Source of the DNA: Roseicella sp. DB1501 | Lineage (GTDB): Bacteria > Pseudomonadota > Alphaproteobacteria > Acetobacterales > Acetobacteraceae | Assembly: GCF_013112485.1 (NCBI RefSeq) | Contig: NZ_JABFHG010000011.1 | Coordinates: forward strand, 149,302 to 213,301 | DNA: 64,000 bases | Direction: 5' to 3' | Shown: piece after piece, positions 35,773 through 44,394 of the stretch | Layout: each line of letters opens with the position of its first letter | Numbering within the stretch: position 1 is the first letter of the stretch | Notes under the pieces: generated by a model | Seen by the model: the letters and a program-made list of their open reading frames with translations, nothing else | The model's database searches: none | Told to the model about the DNA's origin: nothing | Program-made: the position numbers and the translations under genes

Positions 35773-36561
35773 TCAGTCGCGGTAGCTCGGATCGATGCGG
35801 TCGAGCTTGCGCAGCAGCGCCGGCCAGTCGAGCACGCCGAAGGGCCGGCGGACATGCGGCTGGTAGTTCATGTAGGTCTTCTCGACCACCTCGGGCGGCA
35901 CAGCGATCATCGGGCTGTTGCAGGACATCGCCGCGATCTGCGTCTTGCAGGAAAGCTCGAGGCGATGCAGCGCGTTGAAGGCCTCGGGGATGGTGCGGCC
36001 GACCGTCAGCAGGCCGTGATTGCGCAGGATCATGGCGTTGTTGTCGCCGAGGTCGCGCACCAGCCGCTCCTGCTCCGACAGGTCGAGCACCACGCCGTTG
36101 AAGTCGTGGTAGCTGACATGGGCGAAGCGCATGCTGGTCTGGGTGTTCGGCAGCAGCCCGCATTCCAGCGTCGAGACCGCCATGCCCGCCCAGGTGTGGG
36201 TATGCGCGACGCAGGCGAGGTCGTGCCGCGCCCGGTGGATCGCCGAATGGATGACGAAGCCCGCGCGGTTGACACCGTATTGCTGCCCGCCGGGGAAGTC
36301 CGGCGCCAGCAGCACGTTGCCGTCATAGTCGATCTTCATCAGCGAGGAGGCGGTGATCTCCTCGTAGAGCAGGCCATAGGCGTTGATCAGGAAGGCGTCC
36401 TCGCCCGGCACGCGGACGGAGACGTGGTTCGCGATCAGGTCGCTCATCTGGTAGAGATCGACCAGCCGGTAGCAGGCGGCGAGGTCGACGCGCGCCTGCC
36501 ACTCCTCCGGGCTCACCTTGTGGCGCAGGGAGGGGACGCGCCAGGTCATTCCATCAAGCAT
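35773..36561 (-). CDS. Class II aldolase/adducin family protein
   Basis: The 262-residue protein has the zinc-site pattern of class II aldolases: THTWAGMAVS (two-His region) and a later ILRNHGLLTVGRT, plus the N-terminal ANHVSVRVPG glycine/serine loop. Many relatives are aldolases or decarboxylases of phosphorylated or plain hydroxyacids. The ATG at 36561 follows GGAAGGACAG; an ATG four codons later is possible. It begins 16 bases after the amidohydrolase and ends 14 bases before the dehydrogenase. Confidence 0.85.
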   Translation of the reverse strand: MLDGMTWRVPSLRHKVSPEEWQARVDLAACYRLVDLYQMSDLIANHVSVRVPGEDAFLINAYGLLYEEITASSLMKIDYDGNVLLAPDFPGGQQYGVNRAGFVIHSAIHRARHDLACVAHTHTWAGMAVSTLECGLLPNTQTSMRFAHVSYHDFNGVVLDLSEQERLVRDLGDNNAMILRNHGLLTVGRTIPEAFNALHRLELSCKTQIAAMSCNSPMIAVPPEVVEKTYMNYQPHVRRPFGVLDWPALLRKLDRIDPSYRD

Positions 36562-36577
36562 CGGGACTGTCCTTCCG

Positions 36578-37468
36578 TCAGAAGCCGTAGAGCCTGGCCG
36601 GGTTGTCCACCAGCACGGCCCGCAATGTCGCCGCATCCGGGCACCATTCGCCGAGCTTGTCGGCCAGTGCCGCATCCTCGGACATCACCCGGTCGAAATA
36701 GGCGATGTGCGGCCAATCCGTGCCCCAGACGCAGCGCGCGGCATTCGCCGCCAGCAGCGCCCGGGCATAGGGATCGGCCGCGGACCAGGGCGCCTCGCCG
36801 CCGGTGATCCGGTCGGCGCCCGAGATCTTGGTCCAGGCCCGCCCGTCGTGCAGCAACTCGCAGAGCAGGCGGAAGCCGGGATGCTCGGGCGTGTCCTCGC
36901 GCGTCGAGATGCGGCCCATATGGTCGATGACGAGCTCCATCCCGTGCCGCTTCAGCGCCGGCAGGGCCTCGGCGAGGTCACGGGCATGGATCCAGATCTG
37001 CAGGTGCCAGCCGCGCTCCCGCAGCCGCGGGCCGAGCGCCTCCAGGCTCTCCATGCCGACGCCGTTGCGGTAGGTGCGCTCGCCGCCCGCGCCGCGCAGC
37101 AGGTTGAGCCGCAGCCCGCGCACCCCGGCCTCGGTCATCGCGTCCAGCCTCCGGTCGTCGGTCTCCGGCGGCAGCACGGCGACGCCGCGGAAGCGATCCG
37201 GATGCCGCCGGAGCGCGTCCAGCATCGCCGCATTGTCGGTGCCCTGGGCACTCGCGGTGACGATGACGCCACGCGCGAAGCCGAGCCCGTCGAGATGCGC
37301 GAGGAAGGCCTCCACCGGCGCCTCGACGGGCGTGTAGCTGCGGTCGGCCGCGAGCGGGAAGCGGTCATAGGGGCCGAAGACATGCACATGGCTGTCGCAG
37401 GCGCCGGGCGGCACGGCGAAGCGCGGGCGCCGGCCGGGGGGCAGGTAGGGGAGGCAGGGGCGGGTCAT
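36578..37468 (-). CDS. Amidohydrolase of the PDC-hydrolase (LigI-like) type
   Basis: The 296-residue TIM-barrel protein opens with PPGACDSHVHVFGP, the metal or substrate HxH motif of the amidohydrolase_2 family, then has RGLRLNLLRG, LVIDHMGRI and VWGTDWPH, as in 2-pyrone-4,6-dicarboxylate hydrolase (LigI) and related lactonases. These open lactones formed in aromatic or sugar-acid breakdown. The true substrate is unknown. It is the second gene of the operon, 16 bases after the crotonase. Confidence 0.85.
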   Translation of the reverse strand: MTRPCLPYLPPGRRPRFAVPPGACDSHVHVFGPYDRFPLAADRSYTPVEAPVEAFLAHLDGLGFARGVIVTASAQGTDNAAMLDALRRHPDRFRGVAVLPPETDDRRLDAMTEAGVRGLRLNLLRGAGGERTYRNGVGMESLEALGPRLRERGWHLQIWIHARDLAEALPALKRHGMELVIDHMGRISTREDTPEHPGFRLLCELLHDGRAWTKISGADRITGGEAPWSAADPYARALLAANAARCVWGTDWPHIAYFDRVMSEDAALADKLGEWCPDAATLRAVLVDNPARLYGF

Positions 37469-37484
37469 GGCGGCGCGCCTCCCC

Positions 37485-38276
37485 TCACCGGCCCTGGAAA
37501 GCCGGCTTGCGCTTCGCGGCGAAGGCGGTGGTCGCCTCGCGGTAGTCCTCGGTGCCGCTGACCACGCCGACGCAGCTCGCGGCGAAGGACAGCGCCTCGG
37601 GGAAGCTGCTCGAGGCGCCCTGGCGGACCATGCGCTTCATCAGCCGGATGGCGACCGTCGGGCCGCTGGCCAGCCGCTCGGCCACCGCCATGGTGTGCGG
37701 CAGCAGCTCGGCATCCGGCAGCACCTTGTTCACCAGGCCGATCCGCTCCGCCTCCTGCGCCGAGACGAAATCGCCGGTCCAGAGCATCTCGAGCGCCTTC
37801 GGCGTGCCGATCAGCCGCGGCAGCATCCAGGCGCCGCCATCGCCGGCGACGAAGCCGACCTTGATGTAGCTCTCGGCGAAGCGCGCGCTCTCGGCGGCGA
37901 AGCGGAGGTCGCCCATCAGCGCCATGTCCATGCCGGCGCCGGTCGCCGCGCCGTTCACCGCGACGAGATAGGGCTTGTCGAGCTCCAGCACCGTCAGCGG
38001 GATGCGGTGGACGTGGTCGGTCAGGTATTTCGACCGGTCCCAGGGCCCCTGCCCCGCGGCGGCGTTGCGTGCCATGCGCTTCACGTCGCCGCCCGAGCAG
38101 AAGATGCGGCCGGCGCCGGTCAGCACCACGGCGCGGATCGCGTCGTCGGCGATGCATTCGCGCAGCGCCCGCTCCCAGTCGGCGAGCATCTCGAGGGTGA
38201 AGGCGTTGCCGCTGTCGGGCCGGTTGAGGGTGATGACGGCGACGCCGCCCTGCCTCTCGAACAGCAATTCGCTCAC
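37485..38276 (-). CDS. Enoyl-CoA hydratase/isomerase family protein
   Basis: The 263-residue crotonase-fold protein has the oxyanion-hole segments CSGGDVKRM and GAATGAGMDMALMGD. The two glutamates of classical hydratases are not conserved: the first position reads Asp (GAGMDMAL) and the second is replaced (SYIKVG), while an Asp is present in GFVAGDGGAW. That pattern is nearer to PaaG-like isomerases than to fatty-acid hydratase. It heads the operon with amidohydrolase, class II aldolase and 2-hydroxyacid dehydrogenase, so a CoA-linked step in the same catabolic route is likely. Confidence 0.85.
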   Translation of the reverse strand: MSELLFERQGGVAVITLNRPDSGNAFTLEMLADWERALRECIADDAIRAVVLTGAGRIFCSGGDVKRMARNAAAGQGPWDRSKYLTDHVHRIPLTVLELDKPYLVAVNGAATGAGMDMALMGDLRFAAESARFAESYIKVGFVAGDGGAWMLPRLIGTPKALEMLWTGDFVSAQEAERIGLVNKVLPDAELLPHTMAVAERLASGPTVAIRLMKRMVRQGASSSFPEALSFAASCVGVVSGTEDYREATTAFAAKRKPAFQGR

Positions 38277-38354
38277 ATCGCTTCCCCCGGGACCGTGGCG
38301 AGCTTAGGCACGGTGGGGAGGCGCCTCAAGCCGGCCCGGGCGGCCGGCCGGCGG

Positions 38355-38678
38355 TCACTGCGAGGCCATCGCCGCGCGCACCGCGCGCCGCAGCTTGGCG
38401 ATCCCGGTGCGGACATGGCCGGTGCCGCAGAGCCGCTCGCCCTCGGCCGCGAGCGAGCGCGAGGGCTCCCGCTTCGCCGCCGGCAGCTCGGCCAGGCGCA
38501 GGACGAGGCTGTTGCAATACTCGGCCGTGTCCGTGGTCACGCGCGGGCTCGGTTCCGCCGCGGCGGAGAGCACGAGCGACAGCAGCAGCGTGGGCGGCGC
38601 CAGGATGGAGGACATCAGCCCGGACAGTGCCGCCTGCCTGCTCAAGATGCCGTGGGCAGGAGATGACGCTTCGGTCAT
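38355..38678 (-). CDS. Small exported protein coupled to a sensor kinase gene
   Basis: The 107-residue reading overlaps the sensor kinase stop as ATGA, which favours the start at 38678; an inner ATG at 38615 gives an 86-residue protein with a cleaner signal peptide (SSILAPPTLLLSLVLSAAAE). The mature part has two Cys (AEYCNSLV and GERLCGTGH) and is basic at the end. I do not recognise a family. As the last gene after a Deg protease, a response regulator and a kinase, it may be a periplasmic accessory of that signalling set (inference). Confidence 0.6.
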   Translation of the reverse strand: MTEASSPAHGILSRQAALSGLMSSILAPPTLLLSLVLSAAAEPSPRVTTDTAEYCNSLVLRLAELPAAKREPSRSLAAEGERLCGTGHVRTGIAKLRRAVRAAMASQ

Positions 38679-40153
38679 GCCCGCGGCAGCCGGATCACCG
38701 CCCGCAGGCCCGGCCGCGCGCGCGCCGGCGCCGCATCCTCGAGCACCACCTCGCCGCCATGCAGATGCGCCACGGCGCGCACCAGGGAGAGGCCGAGCCC
38801 GGAGCCCGGCGTCGCGCGCGCCTTGTCGGCGCGGAAGAACCGCTCGCCGGCATGGGCGCGGTCCTCGGGCGAGAGGCCGGGCCCGTCATCGGCCACCATC
38901 ACCTCGATCCCCGCCGGGGTCTGGCTGGCGGCGAGCGTCACCGTGCCGCCGGGCGGGGTGAATTTGATCGCGTTGTCGAGCAGGTTCGCCACCGCCTGCA
39001 GCAGCAGGTCGCGGTCGCCGACCAGGTCGAGCCGTTCCGGCAGGTCGGTCAGCATCCGTTGGCCGCGCGCCTCGGCTGTCGCCTCGTAGATCTCCGCCGC
39101 ATCCGCCAGCACATGCGCCAGGTCGAAAGGCGCGAAGGCGGCGCGGCGCGCCCCGGCCTCGGCCTCGGCGATGCGCAGCAGGGCCTGGAAGATGCGGCTG
39201 ATGCCGTCGAGATCGGCGATGCCCTGCTCCACGGCGGCCTGCAGCGATTCCTCGTCCGCCGAGGTCGCTAGCGCATCCTCGAGCTTGGCGCGGGCGCGCG
39301 CGATCGGCGTGCGCAGGTCGTGCGCGATGGCGTCAGAGACGCCGCGCACCCCCTCCATCAGCGAGGCGATGCGGTCCAGCATCGCGTTCAGCGTCTGCGC
39401 CAACCGGTCGAACTCGTCGCCGCGGCCAGAGATGGCGACACGCGAGGCGAGGTCGCCGCCGGCGATGGCGGCGGTGGTGGCGAAGACCGGCCGCATCCGG
39501 GCCTGCAGCGCGTGCCGGATCAGCCAGGCGCCCATCAGGGCGAAGACCAGGACGGCGCCGGAGGCCCAGACCACGCCCTCGGTCAGCAGCCGGCGCAGCT
39601 CGCTGCGCTCGGTCTCGTCGCGCCCGACCAGCAGCCGCAGCCCCGGCAGCTCCAGCCGGTGCAGCCGCGCATCCACCGCGATGCCGTCATGGATCACCCG
39701 GGTGCGGAACCAGGGCACGCCGTCCGTCTGGCCACGGGGCCAGCTGTCGAGGTTGCCGGCGATGCGCCGCACCCCCTCGGCATCCATGAGGAGGTAGATC
39801 GATTCGTTCTCGACATCGACCGCGAGCCGCTCGTCGATCGCCTCCGCCAGGCCCGAGGTGCCGGCCTCGCGCCAGCGCTCGGCCAAGGCGATCGCATCGG
39901 CGCGGATCGCGGCATCGGTCTGCCGGTCCAGCGCCCCGGCGGTCGCCCACCACAGCACGGCGACCAGCGCCACGGCGGCGATCGCGAACATCGCGGCGAA
40001 GAGCGCGGCGAAGCGGAAGCCGGCGCTCTTCAGCAGCCGCGGCGGCCCGGCAGCGAGGCCCGGCGACCCGGTCCGTCCGGCCGGCTTGCCGGCCGCGCCG
40101 CCCGGGCGGCGCGGCCGGACGAGCCGGCCCACCGGGAAGGTCGGGTCGCTCAC
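38675..40153 (-). CDS. Two-component sensor histidine kinase (HAMP type)
   Basis: The 492-residue protein has a basic Pro-rich N-terminus, membrane helix 1 (about 46-69), a periplasmic sensor domain (about 70-190), helix 2 (about 193-213), a HAMP domain, HisKA with H278 (AIAHDLRTPIARAR) and HATPase_c with LLDNAIKFTPPGG, DDGPGL and GSGLGLSL. It senses an envelope signal and phosphorylates the regulator encoded 26 bases upstream. It overlaps a small exported protein gene downstream. With the Deg protease gene at the head, the set resembles an envelope-stress circuit. Confidence 0.9.
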   Translation of the reverse strand: MSDPTFPVGRLVRPRRPGGAAGKPAGRTGSPGLAAGPPRLLKSAGFRFAALFAAMFAIAAVALVAVLWWATAGALDRQTDAAIRADAIALAERWREAGTSGLAEAIDERLAVDVENESIYLLMDAEGVRRIAGNLDSWPRGQTDGVPWFRTRVIHDGIAVDARLHRLELPGLRLLVGRDETERSELRRLLTEGVVWASGAVLVFALMGAWLIRHALQARMRPVFATTAAIAGGDLASRVAISGRGDEFDRLAQTLNAMLDRIASLMEGVRGVSDAIAHDLRTPIARARAKLEDALATSADEESLQAAVEQGIADLDGISRIFQALLRIAEAEAGARRAAFAPFDLAHVLADAAEIYEATAEARGQRMLTDLPERLDLVGDRDLLLQAVANLLDNAIKFTPPGGTVTLAASQTPAGIEVMVADDGPGLSPEDRAHAGERFFRADKARATPGSGLGLSLVRAVAHLHGGEVVLEDAAPARARPGLRAVIRLPRA

Positions 40154-40179
40154 CCGAGGCGCCGGCGCGGGGTCCCGCC

Positions 40180-40860
40180 TCAGGGCTCGGCCCGGATCAT
40201 GTACCCGGCGTTGCGGACGGTGTGGATCAACGGCCGGTCGAAGCCCTTGTCGAGCTTCTGCCGCAGGCGCGAGACATGCACGTCGATGACGTTGGTCTGC
40301 GGATCGAAATGGTAGTCCCAGACCTTCTCGAGCAGCATGGTGCGCGTGACCACCTGCCCGGCATGCCGCATCAGATGCTCGAGCAGGCGGAATTCCCGCG
40401 GCTGCACGTCGATCCGCTTGCCCGCCCGCATGACGGTGCGCGAGAGCAGGTCGAGCTCGAGATCCGCGACCCGCAGCTTGGTTGCCGGCGCGTCCACCGA
40501 GGGCCGGCGGCCGAGCGCCTCGACCCGCGCCAGCAACTCGGCGAAGGCGAAGGGCTTGGTGAGGTAGTCGTCGCCGCCGGCCTTCAGGCCCTTCACCCGC
40601 TCATCCACCGCCGAGAGCGCCGAGAGGAACAGCACCGGGGTGCGGTTGCCCTGGCTGCGCAGCGTCTCGACCAGGCGGACGCCATCCACGCCCCCCGGCA
40701 GCATGCGGTCGAGCACCAGCATGTCGAATTGCTCGGAGGCGGCGAGGAACAGCCCGTCGCGGCCATTGGTCGCGTGCTCCACGGTGTGGCCGGCTTCCTG
40801 CAGGCCCTTGCGCACGAAGCGCGCGACCTCGGCATCGTCCTCGACCAGCAGAATCCGCAT
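40180..40860 (-). CDS. OmpR-family response regulator
   Basis: The 226-residue protein has a receiver domain with acidic pair (VEDDAE), phosphoacceptor D51 (MLVLDRMLPGG) and the K in LTKPFAF, then a winged-helix DNA-binding domain (QPREFRLLEHLMRHAGQVVTRTMLLEKVW, split here as REFRLLEHLM and VTRTMLLEKVW). It is a DNA-binding transcription factor controlled by the adjacent sensor kinase. The Deg protease gene lies 153 bases upstream on the same strand and is a natural candidate target. Confidence 0.92.
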   Translation of the reverse strand: MRILLVEDDAEVARFVRKGLQEAGHTVEHATNGRDGLFLAASEQFDMLVLDRMLPGGVDGVRLVETLRSQGNRTPVLFLSALSAVDERVKGLKAGGDDYLTKPFAFAELLARVEALGRRPSVDAPATKLRVADLELDLLSRTVMRAGKRIDVQPREFRLLEHLMRHAGQVVTRTMLLEKVWDYHFDPQTNVIDVHVSRLRQKLDKGFDRPLIHTVRNAGYMIRAEP

Positions 40861-41013
40861 CGTTTTCCTGTCCCTGCCCAGCGCGGCGAAGGCCTGCCCG
40901 CGGCCATTGCGCCTCTTCTGCCTCCGAACCGGCTTGCGGCCAATTGTTGGGCAGATTGCTTCTACACCATCCGGGCGGTCCCGGTCCGGGGCCTGCGCGC
41001 CGGCGGGGGTCGC

Positions 41014-42156
41014 TCAGCCCGCGCCGCCGGGCCGCCGCCCCACCTGCACCGACAGCTCGCGCTCCCGCCCTTCCCGCACCACGGTGAGGCGCAGGGTCTG
41101 GCCGGGCGGCACCGCCGCCACGGTGCGCACCAGGGCGCGCGAGCTCTCGATCCGCTCGCCATTGATGGCGACGACGATGTCGTTCTGCCGCAGCCCGGCG
41201 CGGCTGGCCGGGCTGTTGCGCTCGATCCCGGCGATCAGCACGCCGCGATGGCTGCCCCGCCCCTCATCCGACAGCAGGTCCTGCACCGAGACGCCGAGCC
41301 AGCCCCGCTCCACCCGGCCATCCCGGCGAAGCTGCTCGATCACCGGCCGCGCCAGGTCCGAGGGGGTGGCGAAGCCGATGCCGGCGGAGGCGCCGGAGGG
41401 CGAGTAGATGGCGGTGTTGATGCCGATCACCTCGCCGGCGGCGTTGAACAGCGGCCCGCCGGAATTGCCCGGGTTGATCGCGGCATCGGTCTGGATGAAA
41501 TCGTCGAAGGGCCCGGCGCCGATCTCCCGGCCGCGGGCGGAGATGATGCCGGCGGTGACGGTGCCGCCGAGGCCGAAGGGATTGCCAGCCGCCAGCACCC
41601 AGGAGCCGACCCGGGCGGCGGCGGAGGAGCCCCAGGAGACGCTCGTCATCGGCGTGCGCGGATCGACCTTCAGCAGGGCGAGGTCGGTGAGGTCGTCGGT
41701 GCCGACGACGCGGGCCTGCAGCTCCGAGCCATCCTGCAGCGCCACCACCACCTTGCTCGCATTCCCGACGACGTGGTTGTTGGTGACGATGTAGCCGGCC
41801 GGGTCGATGACGAAGCCGGAGCCGGCCCCCTGCACCTCCTGCCGGCGGTTGCGCATGCGGTCCCGGAAATAGCGCTCGAACGGCGTGCCGCGCAGCTCGG
41901 GCGGGATCTCGGCGCGCTGCTCGGAGGTGACGGCGATGTTCACGACCGCCGGCTGCACCCGCTCGGCGAGATCGGCGAAATCCGGGATCAGGCCACGCTG
42001 CGCCGCTGCCGGATGCGGCGCGCAGGCCGTCAGCGGCAGCAGGGGGCAGGTCAGGAGGAGGGCGGCAAGCAAGCCGAAGCGGCAGCGCGGCGAGGCGGAA
42101 GACAGGATGGCGATCCTCGGGTCAGGGTGCGCCGGGTCCCGCGGGACGGGGCGCAT
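41014..42156 (-). CDS. Deg/HtrA-type serine protease, probable lipoprotein
   Basis: The 380-residue protein has the trypsin-like triad H128 (TNNHVVG), D158 (LTDLALL) and S232 (GNSGGPL), then a single PDZ domain (about 285-375, RGVLIAGIERNSPASRAGL). The N-terminus is a signal with lipobox LTAC at C45, so it would be lipid-anchored in the periplasm, unlike the soluble DegP. Length and one PDZ match DegS-like or short Deg proteases. It precedes a response regulator and sensor kinase and probably takes part in envelope quality control. Confidence 0.87.
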   Translation of the reverse strand: MRPVPRDPAHPDPRIAILSSASPRCRFGLLAALLLTCPLLPLTACAPHPAAAQRGLIPDFADLAERVQPAVVNIAVTSEQRAEIPPELRGTPFERYFRDRMRNRRQEVQGAGSGFVIDPAGYIVTNNHVVGNASKVVVALQDGSELQARVVGTDDLTDLALLKVDPRTPMTSVSWGSSAAARVGSWVLAAGNPFGLGGTVTAGIISARGREIGAGPFDDFIQTDAAINPGNSGGPLFNAAGEVIGINTAIYSPSGASAGIGFATPSDLARPVIEQLRRDGRVERGWLGVSVQDLLSDEGRGSHRGVLIAGIERNSPASRAGLRQNDIVVAINGERIESSRALVRTVAAVPPGQTLRLTVVREGRERELSVQVGRRPGGAG

Positions 42157-42577
42157 GGGCCGTCATCCTGAGCGGATGGATGCGTTCCTTCAACCTCTCA
42201 GTCCGGGGCGGGCCGCGGCCGGCCGGGCCCGGACCATGATCCAGATGCCGGTCAGCGCGCGAGGGATGAAGACGTCTTGGTTGCACTCCCCCCGATAGCC
42301 CCCCCTCCGCGGGCCGCTCGACCAAGCTGGCGACGCTGCGCATCCCCGGCATGCCGGCCGAGCCCGGCCGCCGGGGCGGATAGCGCCACCAGGCCACCGC
42401 GCCCCGGCATTGCTATAAGCGCCTTCGATGCGGGCCCCCACGGGGCGCCCGCTAGAGCAGATCGCGGGAGGGCGTGAACGCCCGGACGCGCGACTCTGCC
42501 CTGAAAACAACAGGCTGCGGCGGAGCAGCGTTCACTTTTGAACGCAACCCGCTGCAGGGATCCGGGCCGGAGGCGCG
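42157..42577. promoter_or_regulatory. Divergent intergenic region between the Deg protease and phnC
   Basis: A stretch of 421 bases with no credible gene. It must contain promoters in both directions. It carries the 12-mer GGACCATGATCC (42231-42242), which is part of the family 3 palindrome, and a family 2 repeat at 42452-42489 with flank to about 42516. I did not find a convincing Pho box. Confidence 0.5.
42452..42489 (+). repeat. Dispersed repeat, family 2, copy 2
   Basis: Begins CTAGAGCAGATC and matches the reverse complement of 31155-31192 at 36 of 38 positions. The flank GCCCTGAAAACAACAGGCT (42498-42516) matches the reverse complement of about 59169-59188, linking it to the copy in that block. 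Confidence 0.75.
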
Positions 42578-43378
42578 ATGCTGGAATTGCGGGGGCTGAC
42601 GCGCCGCTTCGGCACGGTGGTGGCGGTGGATGCGGTCAGCCTCGCCGTGCCGGCGGGGCAGATGCTCGGCATCATCGGCCGCTCCGGCGCCGGCAAGTCG
42701 ACGCTGCTGCGGCTGGTGAACCGGCTGGTCGAGCCGAGCGCCGGCCAGGTGCTGCATGACGGCGTTGACGTCACGGCGCTGCACGGCCGGGCGCTGCGCG
42801 GCTGGCGGCGCGACTGCGCCATGGTCTTCCAGCAATTCAACCTGGTGCAGCGGCTCGACGTGCTGACCAACGCGCTGCTCGGCCGGCTCGCCTACCAGCA
42901 CGGGCTGCGCCGCGCGCGGGTCCTGCTCACCGGTGGCTTCCCGGCGGCTGAGCGGGCGCGGGCGCTCGCCATGCTCAATCGCTTCGGCCTGCTGGCGGTG
43001 GCGCTGCAGCGGGCGGAGACGCTCTCGGGCGGCCAGCAGCAGCGCGTCGCCCTCTGCCGCGCCTTGCTGCAGGCGCCGCGGCTGATCCTCGCCGACGAGC
43101 CGATCGCCTCGCTCGACCCGGCCAATGCCCGGCTGGTCATGCAGGCGCTGCGGGAGGCGAACCGCGCCGAGGGCATCAGCGTGCTGGTCAACCTGCACCA
43201 TCTCGAGACCGCGCGCGCCTATTGCGACCGGATCGTCGCCATGCAGGCCGGCCGCGTCGTCTTCGACGGGGCGCCGAGCGAGCTCGACGCGGCGCGGCTG
43301 CGGGCGATCTACGGCCTGACGGAGGCCGAGCTCGCCGCCGAGGCCGAGGCTGCCGCGGCCCGGCCGGCGATGGCATGA
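42578..43378 (+). CDS. phnC: Phosphonate-type ABC transporter ATP-binding protein
   Basis: The 266-residue protein has Walker A GRSGAGKST, a PhnC-typical Q-loop MVFQQFNLVQRLDVLTNAL, signature LSGGQQQRVALCRALLQ and Walker B LILADEPIASLDP. It powers uptake of phosphonate or phosphite through the two permeases encoded downstream. It is the first gene of phnC-phnD-phnE-phnE; the phnD ATG follows 32 bases after its stop. No phosphonate-degrading enzyme is in the window. Confidence 0.9.
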   Translation: MLELRGLTRRFGTVVAVDAVSLAVPAGQMLGIIGRSGAGKSTLLRLVNRLVEPSAGQVLHDGVDVTALHGRALRGWRRDCAMVFQQFNLVQRLDVLTNALLGRLAYQHGLRRARVLLTGGFPAAERARALAMLNRFGLLAVALQRAETLSGGQQQRVALCRALLQAPRLILADEPIASLDPANARLVMQALREANRAEGISVLVNLHHLETARAYCDRIVAMQAGRVVFDGAPSELDAARLRAIYGLTEAELAAEAEAAAARPAMA

Positions 43379-43410
43379 TCGGGCGACGCCTTCCGAGAGG
43401 ACTCCCCGGC

Positions 43411-44394
43411 ATGCCCAAGCGTCGCGCCCTCGCCGCCCTGCTCGCGCTCCCCCTCGGCCCCGCTTTCGCCGCGCCCACGCGGGCGCGGCGCAGCGCTGAT
43501 CCCGATATCACCTTCCCTCCGCCGGGGCCGCGGCCCTGGGGGGCGCAGATGAAGCAGATCCGCATCGGCCTGCTCGGCGGCGAGAACGAGGCCGACCGGC
43601 TGGGCCGGTTCGAGGACTACCGGGCGCTGCTGGAGGCGACCTTCAAACTGCCCGCCCGGCTCTACCCGGCCAGCGACTATGCCGGGGTGATCCAGGCCTT
43701 CGGCGCGCAGCAGCTCGACATCGCCAACATGTCCCCGGCCGCCTATGCCGCCGCCTGGCTCGAGACCAATGGCGGCGTCGAGCCGCTGCTGACCACCGAG
43801 GAGGCGGACGGCTCGATCAGCTATGTCGCGGTGATGCTGGCGCGGGCGGATAGCGGCATCACCTCGCTCGCCGAGATGCGCGGCAAGGCGATGGCCTGGT
43901 CCGACCCGAATTCCGCCAGCGGCTACCTCATCCCGCGTTTCGCGCTGCGCCGACAGGGCATCAATCCCGAACAGTATTTCGGCCGCACCGGCTTCGCGGG
44001 CGGGCATGAGCAGGCGATCATCGCCGTGGTGCAGAAGCAGTACGACGCCGCCGTCACCTGGGCCTCCGGCCAGGGCGACGTGAATGCCGGCTACACCCGC
44101 GGCACCTTGCGGGCGATGGTCGAGAAGGGCCTGCTGGACATGCACCAGTTGCGGGTGATCTGGACCTCCGACCCGATCATCAACGGGCCGCAGACCGTGC
44201 GCAGCGCGCTGCCGGACGGGTTCAAGGAGGATATGCGGCTGTTCCACCTCGCTTTGCCCCGGGCGCATCCGGACATCTACCGGCAGATCGAGCGCGGCGG
44301 CGGCGCCGGCTACCGCGAGGTCACGCATCAGGACTACGTCTTCATGATCGAGATGCGCAAGCAGGAGGCGGCGGAGCGCCGGCGGCGCCACTGA
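43411..44394 (+). CDS. phnD: Phosphonate/phosphite ABC transporter substrate-binding protein
   Basis: The 327-residue protein has a signal peptide (MPKRRALAALLALPLGPAFA), then the PhnD-type fold: IRIGLLGGENEADRL, ASDYAGVIQAFGAQQLDIA, WSDPNSASGYLIPRF (the oxyanion-binding loop) and YDAAVTW. It captures the substrate in the periplasm. The reading frame is open upstream, but the ATG at 43411 has GAGAGGA before it and is directly followed by the signal. Which phosphorus compound it binds cannot be told from the sequence. Confidence 0.88.
   Translation: MPKRRALAALLALPLGPAFAAPTRARRSADPDITFPPPGPRPWGAQMKQIRIGLLGGENEADRLGRFEDYRALLEATFKLPARLYPASDYAGVIQAFGAQQLDIANMSPAAYAAAWLETNGGVEPLLTTEEADGSISYVAVMLARADSGITSLAEMRGKAMAWSDPNSASGYLIPRFALRRQGINPEQYFGRTGFAGGHEQAIIAVVQKQYDAAVTWASGQGDVNAGYTRGTLRAMVEKGLLDMHQLRVIWTSDPIINGPQTVRSALPDGFKEDMRLFHLALPRAHPDIYRQIERGGGAGYREVTHQDYVFMIEMRKQEAAERRRRH

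Noticed and set aside
42157..42577. Pho box upstream of phnC
   Set aside because: No tandem CTGTCAT-like sequences with the right spacing were found.
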